Assembly: GCA_010909165.1 (NCBI GenBank) | Contig: MU008212.1 | Location: 62,001 to 126,000 of the forward strand | Length of the DNA stretch: 64,000 nucleotides | Direction: 5' to 3' | Source: Anthoceros angustus | Taxonomy: Eukaryota > Streptophyta > Anthocerotopsida > Anthocerotales > Anthocerotaceae | Part shown: piece by piece, positions 14,093 to 24,877 of the stretch | How the letters are laid out: every line of letters begins with the position of its first letter | Numbering within the stretch: position 1 is the first letter of the stretch | Translations under genes and position numbers: made by a program | The notes under the pieces: model-generated | Database searches by the model: none | The model's input: only the letters and a program-made list of their open reading frames with translations | What the model was told of the DNA's origin: nothing

Positions 14093-14299
14093 TGTTCGGG
14101 TTGAACCATGGTCAGAGTGTGCAAGGAAGGAGGAACATGATCTGATTAAGAATACAAAACAATGAATACAAAAATAGTGTCTGAGTATGTTTGATATACT
14201 AAGCACCTATGCAACCCTTCGCTAGACACCCCTTCACTAAATAACCATAACTAACCCTGAGGTTGAACCCTAAGCGAGTAAGATTAAACCCTCTCAACA
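14093..14299 (-). repeat. Copia 3' LTR (207 bp)
   Basis: It is identical by eye to 22676-22882. It has TG...CA termini and is followed on the right by the complement of a polypurine tract. Confidence 0.93.
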
Positions 14300-14308
14300 C
14301 CCTCTCTT
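14300..14308 (-). other. Copia polypurine tract
   Basis: The minus strand reads AAGAGAGGG directly upstream of the 3' LTR, the expected place and composition for the plus-strand DNA primer. Confidence 0.8.
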
Positions 14309-14442
14309 AAGCGAAACAAGCTTAGGGAGATGGGGCGCAACGAGGGAGGACAAAGATCATGCGTGGGCAAGATGCACAAGGAAGGTCAGCGTAATCGACT
14401 ACGCCCCAACTACTGGTAGCAAGGACGCGTGAGCTGGAGAAG

Positions 14443-14916
14443 ATGGAGGCTATAAACATAGCCTCAGCCTACGCTGCGCTCCTTACTGCTGTCTTCACTT
14501 GCGCCCAAGTGACGAGAATCATTCTCTGGAGCACGATGCCTACCAGTCAGCAACCTAGTCGAGAAGGGGGTGGAGACAGAACTCAGAGAGCACGCCCTGC
14601 TCAGCGTCCAGTTGAGGAGTGGGATGAGAGCCATCTGATGGGCTCTACCATCAGCATCGGTGGCTGGAAGGTGTTGATTAACGTAACCCTGTGCTGGAAG
14701 AAGCCTGCGAGGGAAGAGGAGCAGCCTGAGGATAACGGAGACGAGACAAATCTCCTAAGGCCACTCCAGGAGGCTGAGAGACTTCTTCAGAGACTGAAGA
14801 GGCTACAGGAAGAAGAGGAGAGGGCCATCCACCAGGTGATTGGAAAAACGTGGAGCTTCATCCACCTGTCTGGTCGCTACAAGTCTGTGACGCTGTTGTG
14901 TGTGTGTGTGTGCTAA
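14443..14916 (+). CDS. Antisense 157-aa ORF between Copia pol and 3' LTR, function unknown
   Basis: An ATG-initiated frame runs opposite to the retrotransposon genes. Residues about 5-27 form a hydrophobic stretch (ASAYAALLTAVFTCAQVTRI) that could span a membrane. Residues about 35-60 are polar and Arg-rich. A Leu/Glu/Arg-rich segment at about 100-130 (LLRPLQEAERLLQRLKRLQE) has clear heptad character and predicts a coiled coil. The frame ends in a TG microsatellite that encodes a VCVCVC tail, so the C-terminus looks accidental. Some plant LTR retrotransposons carry an extra antisense gene in this position, which is why I list it. I recognise no family, and it may be captured host DNA or a chance frame. 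Confidence 0.4.
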   Translation: MEAINIASAYAALLTAVFTCAQVTRIILWSTMPTSQQPSREGGGDRTQRARPAQRPVEEWDESHLMGSTISIGGWKVLINVTLCWKKPAREEEQPEDNGDETNLLRPLQEAERLLQRLKRLQEEEERAIHQVIGKTWSFIHLSGRYKSVTLLCVCVC

Positions 14917-15041
14917 CCCTTCCAGTCTGTGAACTGTAGATGCCTGAAGAGAAAAAGACATAGGCTGGCTGGCAACAAAACACCATTTTCCACAACAACA
15001 TCTGAGGACTCGGGCCTCACCCGTAAGCCCCATCCTCTCTG

Positions 15042-15641
15042 TCATATTTTTGGCTTGAAGTATTGTTGATAGTGAATCAGCCCAAGACCCTGCATGTGTT
15101 TGAGGTGCTTGTCTTTAGGTAGGGCCTTTGTTAGAATGTCTGCTGTGTTGTTCTCAGTGGGCACATAGAGAATTTTAACTAGCCCCCTCTCAGCAGCATC
15201 CCTAACATAGTGGTGGTGTACTTCTATGTGTTTTGTACGAGCGTGGAATCGAGGGTTAGCGACAAGGGCGATGGCAGACTGGTTGTCACAGTAAAGGTGA
15301 GTAGGTCCAGTTTGTGTTTGCCCGAGGTCATGCAGGAAAGACCGCTCCCATTCCACCTCTTTAGTAGCATCGGTTAAGGACTTATATTCGGCCTCTGTGC
15401 TTGATAGAGCGATGCTAGTCTGCTTCTTGCAGCTCCAATTAATGGTGGCTTGAGCAAGAAGGAAGGCATAAGTGGACAAGCTTTTCCGTGAGTCACTGTC
15501 AGAGGCCCAATCAGCATCTGTGAAGCCTTCAAGTGTCAGGTGAGAATGTCCTCCACTCTTGTAGCATAGGCCAATATAGTGAGAGCCCTTAAGATAGCGA
15601 AATATTCTTTTCACAAAGAATGAGAACCACCGATTATCCAA
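15042..15641 (-). pseudogene. Copia pol: RNase H domain and C-terminus
   Basis: The frame includes KRIFRYLKGS, LEGFTDADWASD (first catalytic Asp), LSSTEAEYKSL (catalytic Glu), LYCDNQSAIALVANP (Asp) and HARTKHIEVHHHYVRD, ending with ADILTKALPKDKH. These are the standard motifs of Copia RNase H, so the domain itself looks complete. It is separated from the RT frame by a break near 15650-15690 where about 30 residues of the RT-RNase H connection are lost or scrambled. Confidence 0.88.
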
Positions 15642-15692
15642 GAACCGCTGGACACTTTACTAACCGAATGTCTTTGGATATCGTAGCGTCAA

Positions 15693-16478
15693 TTACTCAC
15701 GAAGAGCGTGACTACTAGCCTCACGATATGGAACATCCTGCATTTCCTTTTTGTCATCATCTGTTACAGGACATTCATATCTGGTGAGTTTTGCCCCTAC
15801 AGCACCTGGTGTGGAAGCAGGATGGGCTTGTCGCATGTTGAACTTGTGAAGAATCTCCGCTATGTACTTGTGTTGATGTATGATCAGTAAGCCTTCTGAC
15901 CTTACCCTCAACACTTGGATTCCAAGGCAGAACAGGAGATCACCACTGTCGGTCATCTCAAAAACTTGTTGTAACATTGTCTTTACGTGTGACAGGATAG
16001 CAGAGTTGCTAGCTGCAAGGATAACGTCATCGACGTAAAGAGCAAGGATAACGTATGCAGACCTGTCTCGGTACATGTAAACATTCGAATCAGCCTTACA
16101 CTGCTCGAAACCCAAGGACTTCAGGGCAGTATCACACCTCTTATACCAACGTTCTGCACTCTGTTTTAAACCGTACAGGCATTTTATGAGTAAGCAGACG
16201 TAGTCTGGGTGTGCAGGATCTTCGTAACCTTCAGGCTGCTCCATATAGAGTTCTTCTTCAAGAATCCCATGGAGGAAGGCTGTGCATACGTCCATCTGTT
16301 GCAATTCCAGGTCATACTCTACAGCGAGAGCGAGAATAATCCGGATGGACTGTGCACGAACAACCGAGGAGAATGTTTCCTGGTAGTCGAGTCCTGCCAC
16401 TTGTGTAAACCCTCTGGCGCAGAGGCGAGCTTTATACCTAGCTATGTGGCTTTCTGTATTCAATTTGTGCTTGAACAC
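15693..16478 (-). pseudogene. Copia pol: reverse transcriptase domain
   Basis: The translated block contains ARLCARGFTQVAGLDYQETF, VCTAFLHG, YGLKQSAERWY and the catalytic box YVDD (16026-16037), followed by FCLGIQVLR and HQHKYIAEIL. All are hallmarks of Copia RT. Upstream of 16478 the expected sequence continues in another frame (VPRPKNRKPITCKW), one base being missing near 16515. Catalytic residues are present, but the polyprotein cannot be translated through as written. Confidence 0.9.
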
Positions 16479-16838
16479 CCATTTACATGTGATTGGCTTT
16501 CTGTTTTTAGGCCTGGGAACAAGTTGCCGTCGTTCGTCATCAAGTCATATACTCATCGTCAATCGCATACCATTCCACTTCTTGTCCTTGTCGAGACCTG
16601 TGAAAGGCCTCTCAGGAGACCTGAGGGTTCTCGAGGCACAGATCCTGGGAGCAAAAGAGATGAAGCGGCCTTCCGTGACTAAAATCACCGGCGCGGCATA
16701 TGAGGCTCCTTCCCTCGAGATGGTGGAGGTCTCTCTGTGCCTGGGAGGAACTAATGAGTCACATCATCTGCAGACTTTCTTGAAGCGGATGGGTCAGCAG
16801 TGCGTGTCGGTTCAAGGGAGTGTAAAAGTCCTCCCTCC

Positions 16839-17165
16839 TCATCGTATGTTTATCCATCCTCTACAAGCATATGGACCTTCCACTAGTTCTAAGTAATCAT
16901 CTCCATTTTCAACATCCTGTCCCACATGATCAAGATCTAAATTTTCCACATCTGCTGCAGGTGCCAAGGGAACATTAGGGTCATCATTGGGATCACCAGC
17001 AACCGGTAGTGGATTAACAGGACCTGGTCCTGGATTTTCTGCAGCCGCATTTGGAGCTATTCCATCAACATCCATGGGGTACAAGGAGATAATACCAGGG
17101 GCTTCCTCAATAGCGTCCTCAGAATCCTCCGTCTGCTCAAAAGGATCAAGTGGCTCATCTCTCAT
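16839..17165 (-). pseudogene. Copia pol: acidic linker between integrase and RT
   Basis: This Pro/Asp/Glu-rich frame (EDSEDAIEEAPG, NPLPVAGDPNDDPNVPL) is the low-complexity spacer usually found between integrase and RT in Copia polyproteins. It has no enzymatic motif. Frameshifts separate it from both neighbours. Confidence 0.6.
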
Positions 17166-17385
17166 TGGGGCCGACTGGAGGGATTCTAGAAAAGTAACAC
17201 TCCTTGCAAGAACAAAGGTTTTGGCGGATCACCGGGCTTTGTATGCTTTGGCGTTTCATAATCTACCACGAATAAAGGCGCTTTGAAGCGATTGTCTAAC
17301 TTGGTACGCTTTTAGCGAGGAATGGCGTGCTTTGGAGCCAAAAACCCTGAGATGGAGAAGACTTGGCTTTCGTTTCCAAAACAGC

Positions 17386-17796
17386 TCAAAAGGTGTCTTG
17401 GAAGCAAGGAACCAGTGGGCGATCGTATTCGGGATAATTGAGGTAACACACGCCTAATAAGGTGAAGAGGCGTGCCAGCATTGCTCGAGTCATGCCCATC
17501 AAGGTTTGATTTTTACGTTCAGCAACCCCATTTTGCTGCTGCGTGTAGGGCACAATTAGCTGATGGATGATTCCCTGATCAGTGAAGAGGTTTTCAAAAA
17601 TCGACAATTGTCCATTGTCGATCTCGAAGATCTTGAGAAGACTTTGTTTGGCGTGTACCGTGATCAACCGGAGCAGGAAAGTTTCATTCTTCCTTTTCAT
17701 GGGGAAAGTCCAGGCAAACCTCGTAACGTGCAGATAGTAAAGTAATAACTGCCTCCAAGTGAAGAACAGGCGGCGGAGATGTGCTGCATGTACCAC
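17386..17796 (-). pseudogene. Copia pol: integrase core
   Basis: It contains an Asp-Asn-Gly (IDNGQ) and the signature PYTQQQNGVAERKNQTL, which carries the catalytic Glu of the DDE integrase. The first catalytic Asp region is poorly preserved and its frame is shifted. It continues the GAG-pre-integrase frame at 17822-18499 after a short break. Confidence 0.8.
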
Positions 17797-17821
17797 CTTC
17801 GAGGATGTGAGGATCTGGTGG

Positions 17822-18499
17822 TCACATGGGGAAAGATCGTTCCTTTTGTTTGGCTAGGGCACAGGTCTCACAAATAGGAAGCTCCTTCAAACAGGTAGGG
17901 AGGGGCTCTCTGTAGCAGTCACTTTTACTAAGGGATGCGAGGACCTTGCGATTTAAATGGCCAAGACGTGCATGCCAGAGGATAGACTGCTGCTGAGCAG
18001 ACAGGTTTCCTACACTTGTAGAATTAGCTTGCTGGTTACCTCCAGGGAGGCAGGTAAAGTCCAGACGATAGAGGTCATGCTCAGGCAGAGCACGAAAGAT
18101 GCACACTGAAGGTGAGTCTGTCCTCGAAAAACAGCAGGAGCCTTCGTGAGCAGTTAGCTGGAAACTCCTGAGTTTGAGAAGTCTACTTAAGGACAGCAAG
18201 TTTTTAGCCATGCTTGGGACATACAAAACTTCTGTCAAGGTTAGTGTAGACCCATCACTTAGCCTGAATGTACAGGATCCATGTCCTAAAATTTGCAGGC
18301 TAGTGGTATTACGTTCATCACCTAAGTACACCCTATCTTTGCTAGAAGAGGGAGTTAGTGATGTGAAGAGGGACTCATCCCGGCATATGTGAGCGTAGCC
18401 TGTAATCCGCATACTGCTATCACCGTGAGGGTAGACAAAGCAAAGCTCAAGGAATCTTGGACCATCGGCTTGTTGGAATCTGTCTTGTCTCTGTAACAA
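17822..18499 (-). pseudogene. Copia pol: protease-end and GAG-pre-integrase zinc region
   Basis: The frame includes VYLGDERNTTSLQILGHGS and TEVLYVPSMAKNLLSLSRL, typical of the segment after the aspartic protease. The integrase zinc-binding part follows: LWHARLGHLNRKVL (His pair) and ICETCALAK (Cys pair). The HHCC set is intact. A recognisable DTG/DSG protease active site was not found upstream. Confidence 0.82.
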
Positions 18500-18729
18500 A
18501 GATCGGCGGTGGAGCGGGAGGCTTGCGTAATTCTCAAATTTCTTTTTTCCTACATTCGATTAGCCATCAATGGCTGTGAATACCGCACCCGATGGTTACG
18601 ATGCGTTTGGATGAAGGGCGCATCGCATCACGTTGACCCCCCTCATGATCTCCAGATCCCCAGTGTGGAAGACCTCAGATCCGCATTTTTCCTTTCGTGC
18701 GTGCTCGTCTACGGAGAAAGCCGTTAGCA

Positions 18730-18993
18730 TCAGCCGCCTTTGGTTTTTCGGACCGACAAGAGCCGACTTTGCTCTTCCTGGAAGAGGGCCCCTATCACCT
18801 CGTCTAAGGTGAGAGTGGTGGCACGCCTGCCAGCCTCCGTACCATGGCCGTCGATGGGAACATTATGTGCGAATAATGTGCAATCGGGTGGCAGGCTAGT
18901 GAGCAGTTGAGCAATCACGTCCACCTCATCCATCACAGTACCAAGAGAGGTAAGTTGAGCTCGAAGGTGTCTGAAGCTACTGGGTATGAGCAA
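18730..18993 (-). pseudogene. Copia gag (UBN2-type) fragment
   Basis: FRHLRAQLTSLGTVMDEVDV, AQLLTSLPPDCTLF and TLDEVIGALFQEE match the central to C-terminal part of Copia gag. No CCHC zinc knuckle is visible downstream. A Pro-rich gag N-terminus beginning MSQNPLPPNPPPPPAPP lies at 19184-19435 in another frame, so gag is split as written. Confidence 0.72.
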
Positions 18994-19183
18994 TGAGCGC
19001 CACTTGTCTCCTTCGCATCAGCCATAGAACTCATACACGGAAGTATGAGGAGTAAGGACATTATTGGGATCCTTATAATCGACTTCTAGTTGTGACTAGA
19101 TCTCGCTGGCCTTGGTAAGGAATTCTATCTGTGGTATTAGGTCCTCAGCCAAGCCAGAGACAAGGAGGGCAATTCCAATGCTA

Positions 19184-19435
19184 TTAGCATGGGTCCACTT
19201 GTCTTTCTCTCCCGTGAGAGATGTAGATGGTGGCTAACTCTAGAATGAACTTACTCCACAGCCAACCGTACCCTCTAGCCAAGAGTGTGGACTTCATCCT
19301 AACTCGCACATTAATTATACTTGAATTGAACATCGGGTTTTCTTTTTCTTTTAGATCTGAAGTGAAGACAGGATTAAATGATCCAGGAGGTGCAGGTGGG
19401 GGAGGAGGATTAGGAGGCAGGGGGTTTTGAGACAT
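19184..19435 (-). pseudogene. Copia gag N-terminal fragment
   Basis: It starts with a Pro-rich leader (MSQNPLPPNPPPPPAPPG) and the peptide FNPVFTSDLKEKEN. It lies just 5' of the gag block in the right order and orientation. The middle of gag (19000-19180) is frame-scrambled. Confidence 0.5.
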
Positions 19436-20195
19436 GTTGACTAATGTCCTTCTGTGCCTATGCAGGACTGCAACTGTGGAGACACAATCACACCAAGAGA
19501 CACAACAGGGGGGGCTACACGAAATGACATGTTAATATCGAAACGCTACCCTGAACAGGTAATTAGATGAAACCCTAATCTTAATATGCCTTTTCACAGG
19601 AACAGGAACCCTAACTGTCAAAGCCCGAATTTTTAGGAGTGGGCAGCAGGGTTGGAAGAAACATCCCATTGCAGTCGTAGAAATCGGTGTGGTCCTATGG
19701 GCTCACGAGATCAGTGGTGTTTTCACCTCGGGAAGAGGGAGCCCGTGTGCGCCCATTGATTCCCCGTGTAATTGGAGTGAGTACAAGCCCAATTATGAAT
19801 TTTGCACTGTAGATTGCCGACCTTGTATGGCTTAACCTCGGAGCAATGTCTTCTCAAGGCTGTTTATACGTTCCACTAAGTATCTGTGAGCACCAGCGAT
19901 CTCTGGCAATTGTGAATAGTCAATTTCCACAATGATGTCCAATTTGTGTTTTAAGTGCGGCCACGGCGGTGGAATCATGCAACCTGATCGCTGTGCGTGC
20001 CTGCAGGTGTGAGGCCACGTGCTTAGGGTGACCTCGCCCCCGTGAAGACATTTGCATAGATTAGGCCCTTAGAAAATATAATCATATTTTTCCAGAGTTC
20101 TGTAACTGATAATTGTGTGCAGGAGGGGCAATCTGGACTTGAGCAGACTTCTGCAATTATTAGAAAATAATTGTGTGACTTTGCTCGAGTACCGT
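19436..20195 (-). other. Copia leader, part not duplicated
   Basis: This is untranslated leader between gag and the duplicated primer-site/LTR block. No reading frame or structured element is recognised. Confidence 0.5.
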
Positions 20196-22297
20196 TTCCT
20201 TCTCCTTTACACCAATTTCAGATTTTAATGAAATTATCTGTTCAATTACTGAAGTTCCTCATGCGATTGCACATGAAATACGTCATGCTATAACGCAAAT
20301 GAATTTGATAGGATCGGAGGTTCGCATCGCAGGGCTTTTCCAAACTCTACTTATTTAATCCCTTGTATGGCTAATACAATGGCGACTTCATCATAGTTGC
20401 CATTAGGCGTTAGATGATACCAATCCATCAACCGTAATAAAACATCCATAGCCTCAATCCAAAAGAGACAAGCATGAGAATATTTTTTATTCCATTGCCT
20501 CCTAGATAAAGTATCCTAGCCGCTGATGCAGTCTCCTGTCATCTATCTGGACAAGGTGATCATCCAAGAAAGCGTAGCTACGATACCATGTTCTGGTTGA
20601 ACCATGGTGAGTGTGCAAGGAAGGAGGAACATGATCCGATTAAGAATACAAAACAATGAACTACAAAAATAGTGTCTCGAGTATGTTTGATATACTAAGC
20701 ACCTATGCAACCTTTCGCTAGACACCCCTTCACTAAATAACCATAACTAACCTCCGAGGTTGGAAACCTGCTTTGCTGGTAAGATTAAACCCTCTCAACG
20801 GTCGCGCCTCGCCCAAGCGATTTGGGACTCGGCTCAATCTCAATCTCGCGCACGGCATACCGCAAGATAGAATAATTCGTCAAGGTTTACGAATAACAAA
20901 TTCGACATATAATCTATAAACAGCTGCGAGTCAACACAAGGAGAGCGATTCTCGAGCTCTCCTCCTCCGATCTCCATACACTGGCGAATGCTCGGGTCGA
21001 CGCGCGGTCGGTCCAGAAACATTCTTCTCCTCGTAACGCGACAGTACGCCTACGATTGATGGAGGTTGATGTAGCACTCCTCAATCGTATCCAAATTGGT
21101 TAGGCCACTGGCGGCCATACACCATCAGTGGATGTTCTCCTCTTAGCCCATTGCAGGAATCCACCACAAGGATTGAGTTGCCTGAAACAAGTGAACTAGG
21201 GCATCTCAAAATCTCCTCCGGGCGGCCCCTGTGCTGCTTTGCCTTCTTGCCTTCTCCTCCTAAAGGCGACCTTGGCTGAGGGCCGCCTTCCTTGCCTTTC
21301 CCTGCTCGAGTCATGGCGCGCCTTCGAATTTTGCTCCCCAAACCGCCCTCCCTGCCACTTACAGGCGAGCAAACCCTCTCAGGCCTCGCGCCCGTCCCAA
21401 GCGAATGTTGGGACTCGGTTCAACTTGTGAATGGGCTCGGGCACCGGGATAGAATTGTCAAGGTTTACGAATAACAAATTCGACATATAATCTATAAACA
21501 ACTGTCTGGTCAACACAAGGAGAGCGATTCCTGAGCTCTCCTCCTCCGATCTCCATACTCGGCGACCGACCGGCCCGAACGCGGATCGGGCCCAGCATTC
21601 TTCTCCTCGACAAGGGCGCCTCGATTGATGGAGGTTGATGTAGCACTCCTCAATCGGATCCAAATTGGTAGGCCCATTGGCGGCCATACACCATCCCAAT
21701 TGGATGTTCTCCTCTTAGCCCATTGCAAATCCACCAAAAGGGGGATTGAGTTGCCTGCGAAACAAGTGAACTAGGGCATCTCAAAATCTCCTCGGGCGGC
21801 CCCGCTTGCCTTCTTGCCTTTTCCTCCTCCTAAAGGCGAGCCCTTGGCGGGCCGCCTTCCTTGCCTTTCCCTGCCGAGTCATGGCGCGGTAGCCTCGAAT
21901 TTTGCTCCCCAAACACGCCCTACTTGCCACGGGCGGCACAAAACCACTCTCGAGACACAATTGTAAGCGTTAGGCCCGGGCTGACGTGCCAATTTTCCCA
22001 AGAGTCCTCCTTCGGGAAAGGCACCGTCGGTAAGGGTCAAGTGCTCCTCCTCACGCCCTCTCTCTTCCACTGTGCGAGGCTACAGGCCCGGTGCCTCCTG
22101 TCCTTGACCTCCGCTTCCAGCACTCGCGATGCTTAGCGCGCTCCTCACAACTTCACAGTGCTCGAAAAGCTCGTCCCGGGCCTCAGGCGCTTGGTGCCTC
22201 CTCTTCTCCTCCGCTTAGCTAGTTTTCCTCTTCTGCCCGCGCGTCTTCCTCTTGTTCGCAAGTAGCGGCGGCGGCGATGGCGATAAAGCGACCCTCC
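20196..22297. repeat. Tandem duplication of the Copia leader/LTR/flank junction, inner copy
   Basis: The block begins CTTCTCCTTTACACCAATTT, runs through leader, a primer-site relic (20577-20588), a diverged LTR (20589-20799) and then about 1.4 kb of sequence that also flanks the true 5' LTR on the right. The same order recurs from 22298. Inside the inner copy part of the flank is itself doubled (20820-21330 and 21430-21900). Confidence 0.8.
20589..20799 (-). repeat. Diverged extra copy of the Copia LTR
   Basis: It aligns along its whole length with the 207-bp LTR but has several small differences, such as TCCGATT for TCTGATT and TCTCGAGT for TCTGAGT. Most involve a CG. Its primer site reads GCTACGATACCA on plus instead of GCTCTGATACCA. 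Confidence 0.88.
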
Positions 22298-22663
22298 CTT
22301 TCCTTCTCCTTTACACCAATTTCAGATTTTAATGAAATTATCTGTTCAATTACTGAAGTTCCTCATGCGATTGCACATGAAATACGTCATGCTATAACGC
22401 AGCGGAATTTGATAGGATCGGAGGTTCAGATCGAGGCTTTTCCAAACTCTACGATTTAACCTCTGTGGCGACACAATGGCGACTTCATCATAGTTGCCAT
22501 TAGACGTTAGATGATACCAATCCATCAACCAGAATAAAACATCCATAGCCTCAATCCAAAAGACATATGAGAATATTTTTTTATTCCATTGCCTTCCGAG
22601 ATAGAAGTATCTAGCCGTTGATGCAGGTCTGGTCATCATCTACGCGTGATCATCAAGAGCAGA

Positions 22664-22675
22664 GCTCTGATACCA
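22664..22675 (-). other. Copia primer-binding site (initiator tRNA-Met)
   Basis: The minus strand reads TGGTATCAGAGC directly after the last base of the 5' LTR. This is the standard plant Copia primer site. Confidence 0.92.
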
Positions 22676-22882
22676 TGTTCGGGTTGAACCATGGTCAGAG
22701 TGTGCAAGGAAGGAGGAACATGATCTGATTAAGAATACAAAACAATGAATACAAAAATAGTGTCTGAGTATGTTTGATATACTAAGCACCTATGCAACCC
22801 TTCGCTAGACACCCCTTCACTAAATAACCATAACTAACCCTGAGGTTGAACCCTAAGCGAGTAAGATTAAACCCTCTCAACA
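22676..22882 (-). repeat. Copia 5' LTR (207 bp)
   Basis: It is identical by eye to 14093-14299. It should contain the retrotransposon promoter, although no TATA box was assigned. Confidence 0.93.
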
Positions 22883-22887
22883 GTCTC
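22883..22887. repeat. Target-site duplication of the Copia element, right
   Basis: GTCTC follows the 5' LTR and matches 14088-14092. Confidence 0.85.
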
Positions 22888-23810
22888 TGGCGCCTCGTCC
22901 AAGCGAACTGGTTGGGACTCCGGTTCAACTTCAGCAATGGGCTCGGGCATACTGGATAGAATTGTCAAGGTTTCTGAATAACAAATTCGACATATAATCT
23001 ATAAACACTGTCTGGTCAACACAAGGAGAGCGATTCCTGAGCTCTCCTCCTCCGGTCTCCATACTCGGCGACCGACCGGCCCGAACGCGGATCGGGCCCA
23101 GCATTCTTCTCCTCGACAAGGGCGCCTCGATTGATGGAGGTTGATGTAGCACTCCTCAATCGGATCCAAATTGGTAGGCCCATTGGCGGCCATACACCAT
23201 CCCAATTGGATGTTCTCCTCTTAGCCCATTGCAAATCCACCAAAAGGGGGATTGAGTTGCCCTGCGAAACAAGTGAACTAGGGCATCTCAAAATCTCCTC
23301 CGCCTGGCGGCGCGGCCCCCGCTTGCCTTCTTGCCTTTTCCTCCTCCTAAAGACGAGCCCTTGGCGGGGGCCGCCTTCCCCTTGCCTTTCCCTGCTCGAG
23401 TCATGGCGCCGGTAGCCTCAGAATTTTGCTCCCAAACACGCCTCCTACTTGCCACGGGCGACAAAACCACTCCTGAGACACAATTGCAACGTTAGGCCTG
23501 GCGACGCTTCCCCGCTGTTGCCAATTTTCCCCAAGAGTCCTCCTTCCAGGGAAAGGCACCGTCAGCGAAGTGGTCGCGGTGCTCCTCCTCACGCCCTCTC
23601 TTCCACAATCGCGAGGCTCGCCCAACCCGTGCCTCCCTCGACTCCTCCGCTTCAAAGACTCGCGATGTAGCGCGCTCCTCACAACTTCACGGATTCAAAG
23701 CTCGCCGGGCCTCGGGGGCGCTTGGTGCCTTCCTCCTCCTTCTCCTCCTCTGCTCGCTCGGCTGCGCCGTCTTCCTCTTGTTCGCAAGTAGCGGCGGCGG
23801 CGATGGCGAT

Positions 23811-24877
23811 GGCCTCCTTCTCCTTCTTCTTCCTCTTCGCTCCGGCTTGATTGTCCGAAGTGAAGGTGGTAATACTCGCACACCTTAGTTATTTTGCCAC
23901 CGGCGTCTCAACCCTAGATTGGATTAATCTAAAATACCTATTGGCGGGCATATATAGTGGATATACCCCTCTCCTAATCTCCCTTTGAGCCGAGACGATC
24001 CCTCGTGGAGTGTGTGAATTTGTGTCTAGGGACCGTGAGGTCCACATTCACCCTCAATGTCGTGTAGGATTCGCTCCCAAGAGAATGGTTTGTGCCAAGG
24101 ACGCTAACTCTATCGCCATCGACCTTCGCCTAAGTCAGGACTTACCTGCTATCACTCCTCTTACCTATCTACTCAACTACTACTACCTCCTGACGTGTCC
24201 AACTACCCTAGATCTTATTCCCCGACCACAGGTCTTATTCCACAACCCCCGTTCCCGAGCTACTACCGCGGTGGCTCTCACCACTACCGGGTAGTTGGTA
24301 CGGCAACCGCGGTGGGTCCCACGCCAAACCCTAGCAACTTATTTCACAAGACGGCTGCATGGATCTCGCCATGGGCGCCACCACCGCCACGACCAAACTT
24401 ATTTTGCACTCCACACTTCATGCACACACACCGATTCCTAGGGACCAAAGTTCCACAGGATCCCTCACACGCCACACACACACACAAAGGCGCCACCTCA
24501 CACAATTCCACAAGGAATCTGTTTCCTCTTGTGCACACTTCCACCAACAAGACCGGTTTGGATTCTTTGATCCACACAAATCTCCACCGTTAGTTTCTCA
24601 ATTAGTTCTCCTTCTCAACTCCTCTTACACCTCGTGATCGCGCATGTTGTTCACCACCCTTCACCCAATCTTCTCTCTCTCTCCTCGCTTCCACCCACAC
24701 ACACACACTCTCTCAATTTCGAACACAACCAATGTGAAAAGGGTAAGGAAAGAAGAACCCCCAGCAGGGCGCAGCAAGCTCCACCCGCGCCAATCCCTCA
24801 ATTTTCCTCCTCCTTTGTCGAGGAACGCTCTATCACCCTCCCCCACTGGGCAGCAAGCCTCGACCACCCCTAGGAGC
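23811..24877. other. Unrecognised DNA, probably transposon-derived
   Basis: No protein family is recognised in any frame. CA-rich and CT-rich tracts occur (for example CACACACACA at 24470-24485 and near 24700). No RNA gene is seen. Confidence 0.3.

Larger units (their letters stand above)
14093..22882 (-). mobile_element. Complete Ty1/Copia LTR retrotransposon, 8.79 kb, identical LTRs
   Basis: The element is bounded by two 207-bp LTRs (14093-14299 and 22676-22882) that I read as identical, each starting TGTTCGGG and ending CTCAACA. Both are flanked by the same 5-bp target duplication GTCTC (14088-14092 and 22883-22887). On the minus strand the order is 5' LTR, primer site, long leader, gag, GAG-pre-integrase, integrase, reverse transcriptase, RNase H, polypurine tract, 3' LTR; integrase before RT is diagnostic of Copia. 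Identical LTRs imply recent insertion, yet the coding region is broken by frameshifts and a deletion as written. The leader is inflated by a tandem duplication containing an extra, diverged LTR at 20589-20799. Confidence 0.93.
22298..23810. repeat. Tandem duplication of the Copia leader/LTR/flank junction, outer copy
   Basis: It contains the intact primer site and 5' LTR (to 22882) and then genomic flank. The flank shares long blocks with 20801-22264, for example GATGGAGGTTGATGTAGCAC and AAGTGAACTAGGGCATCTCA. Both copies end at CGCAAGTAGCGGCGGCGGCG, which looks like the duplication breakpoint. Confidence 0.8.

Noticed and set aside
16209-16896. Plus-strand frames across the Copia RT
   Set aside because: Antisense shadows of the RT and linker region.
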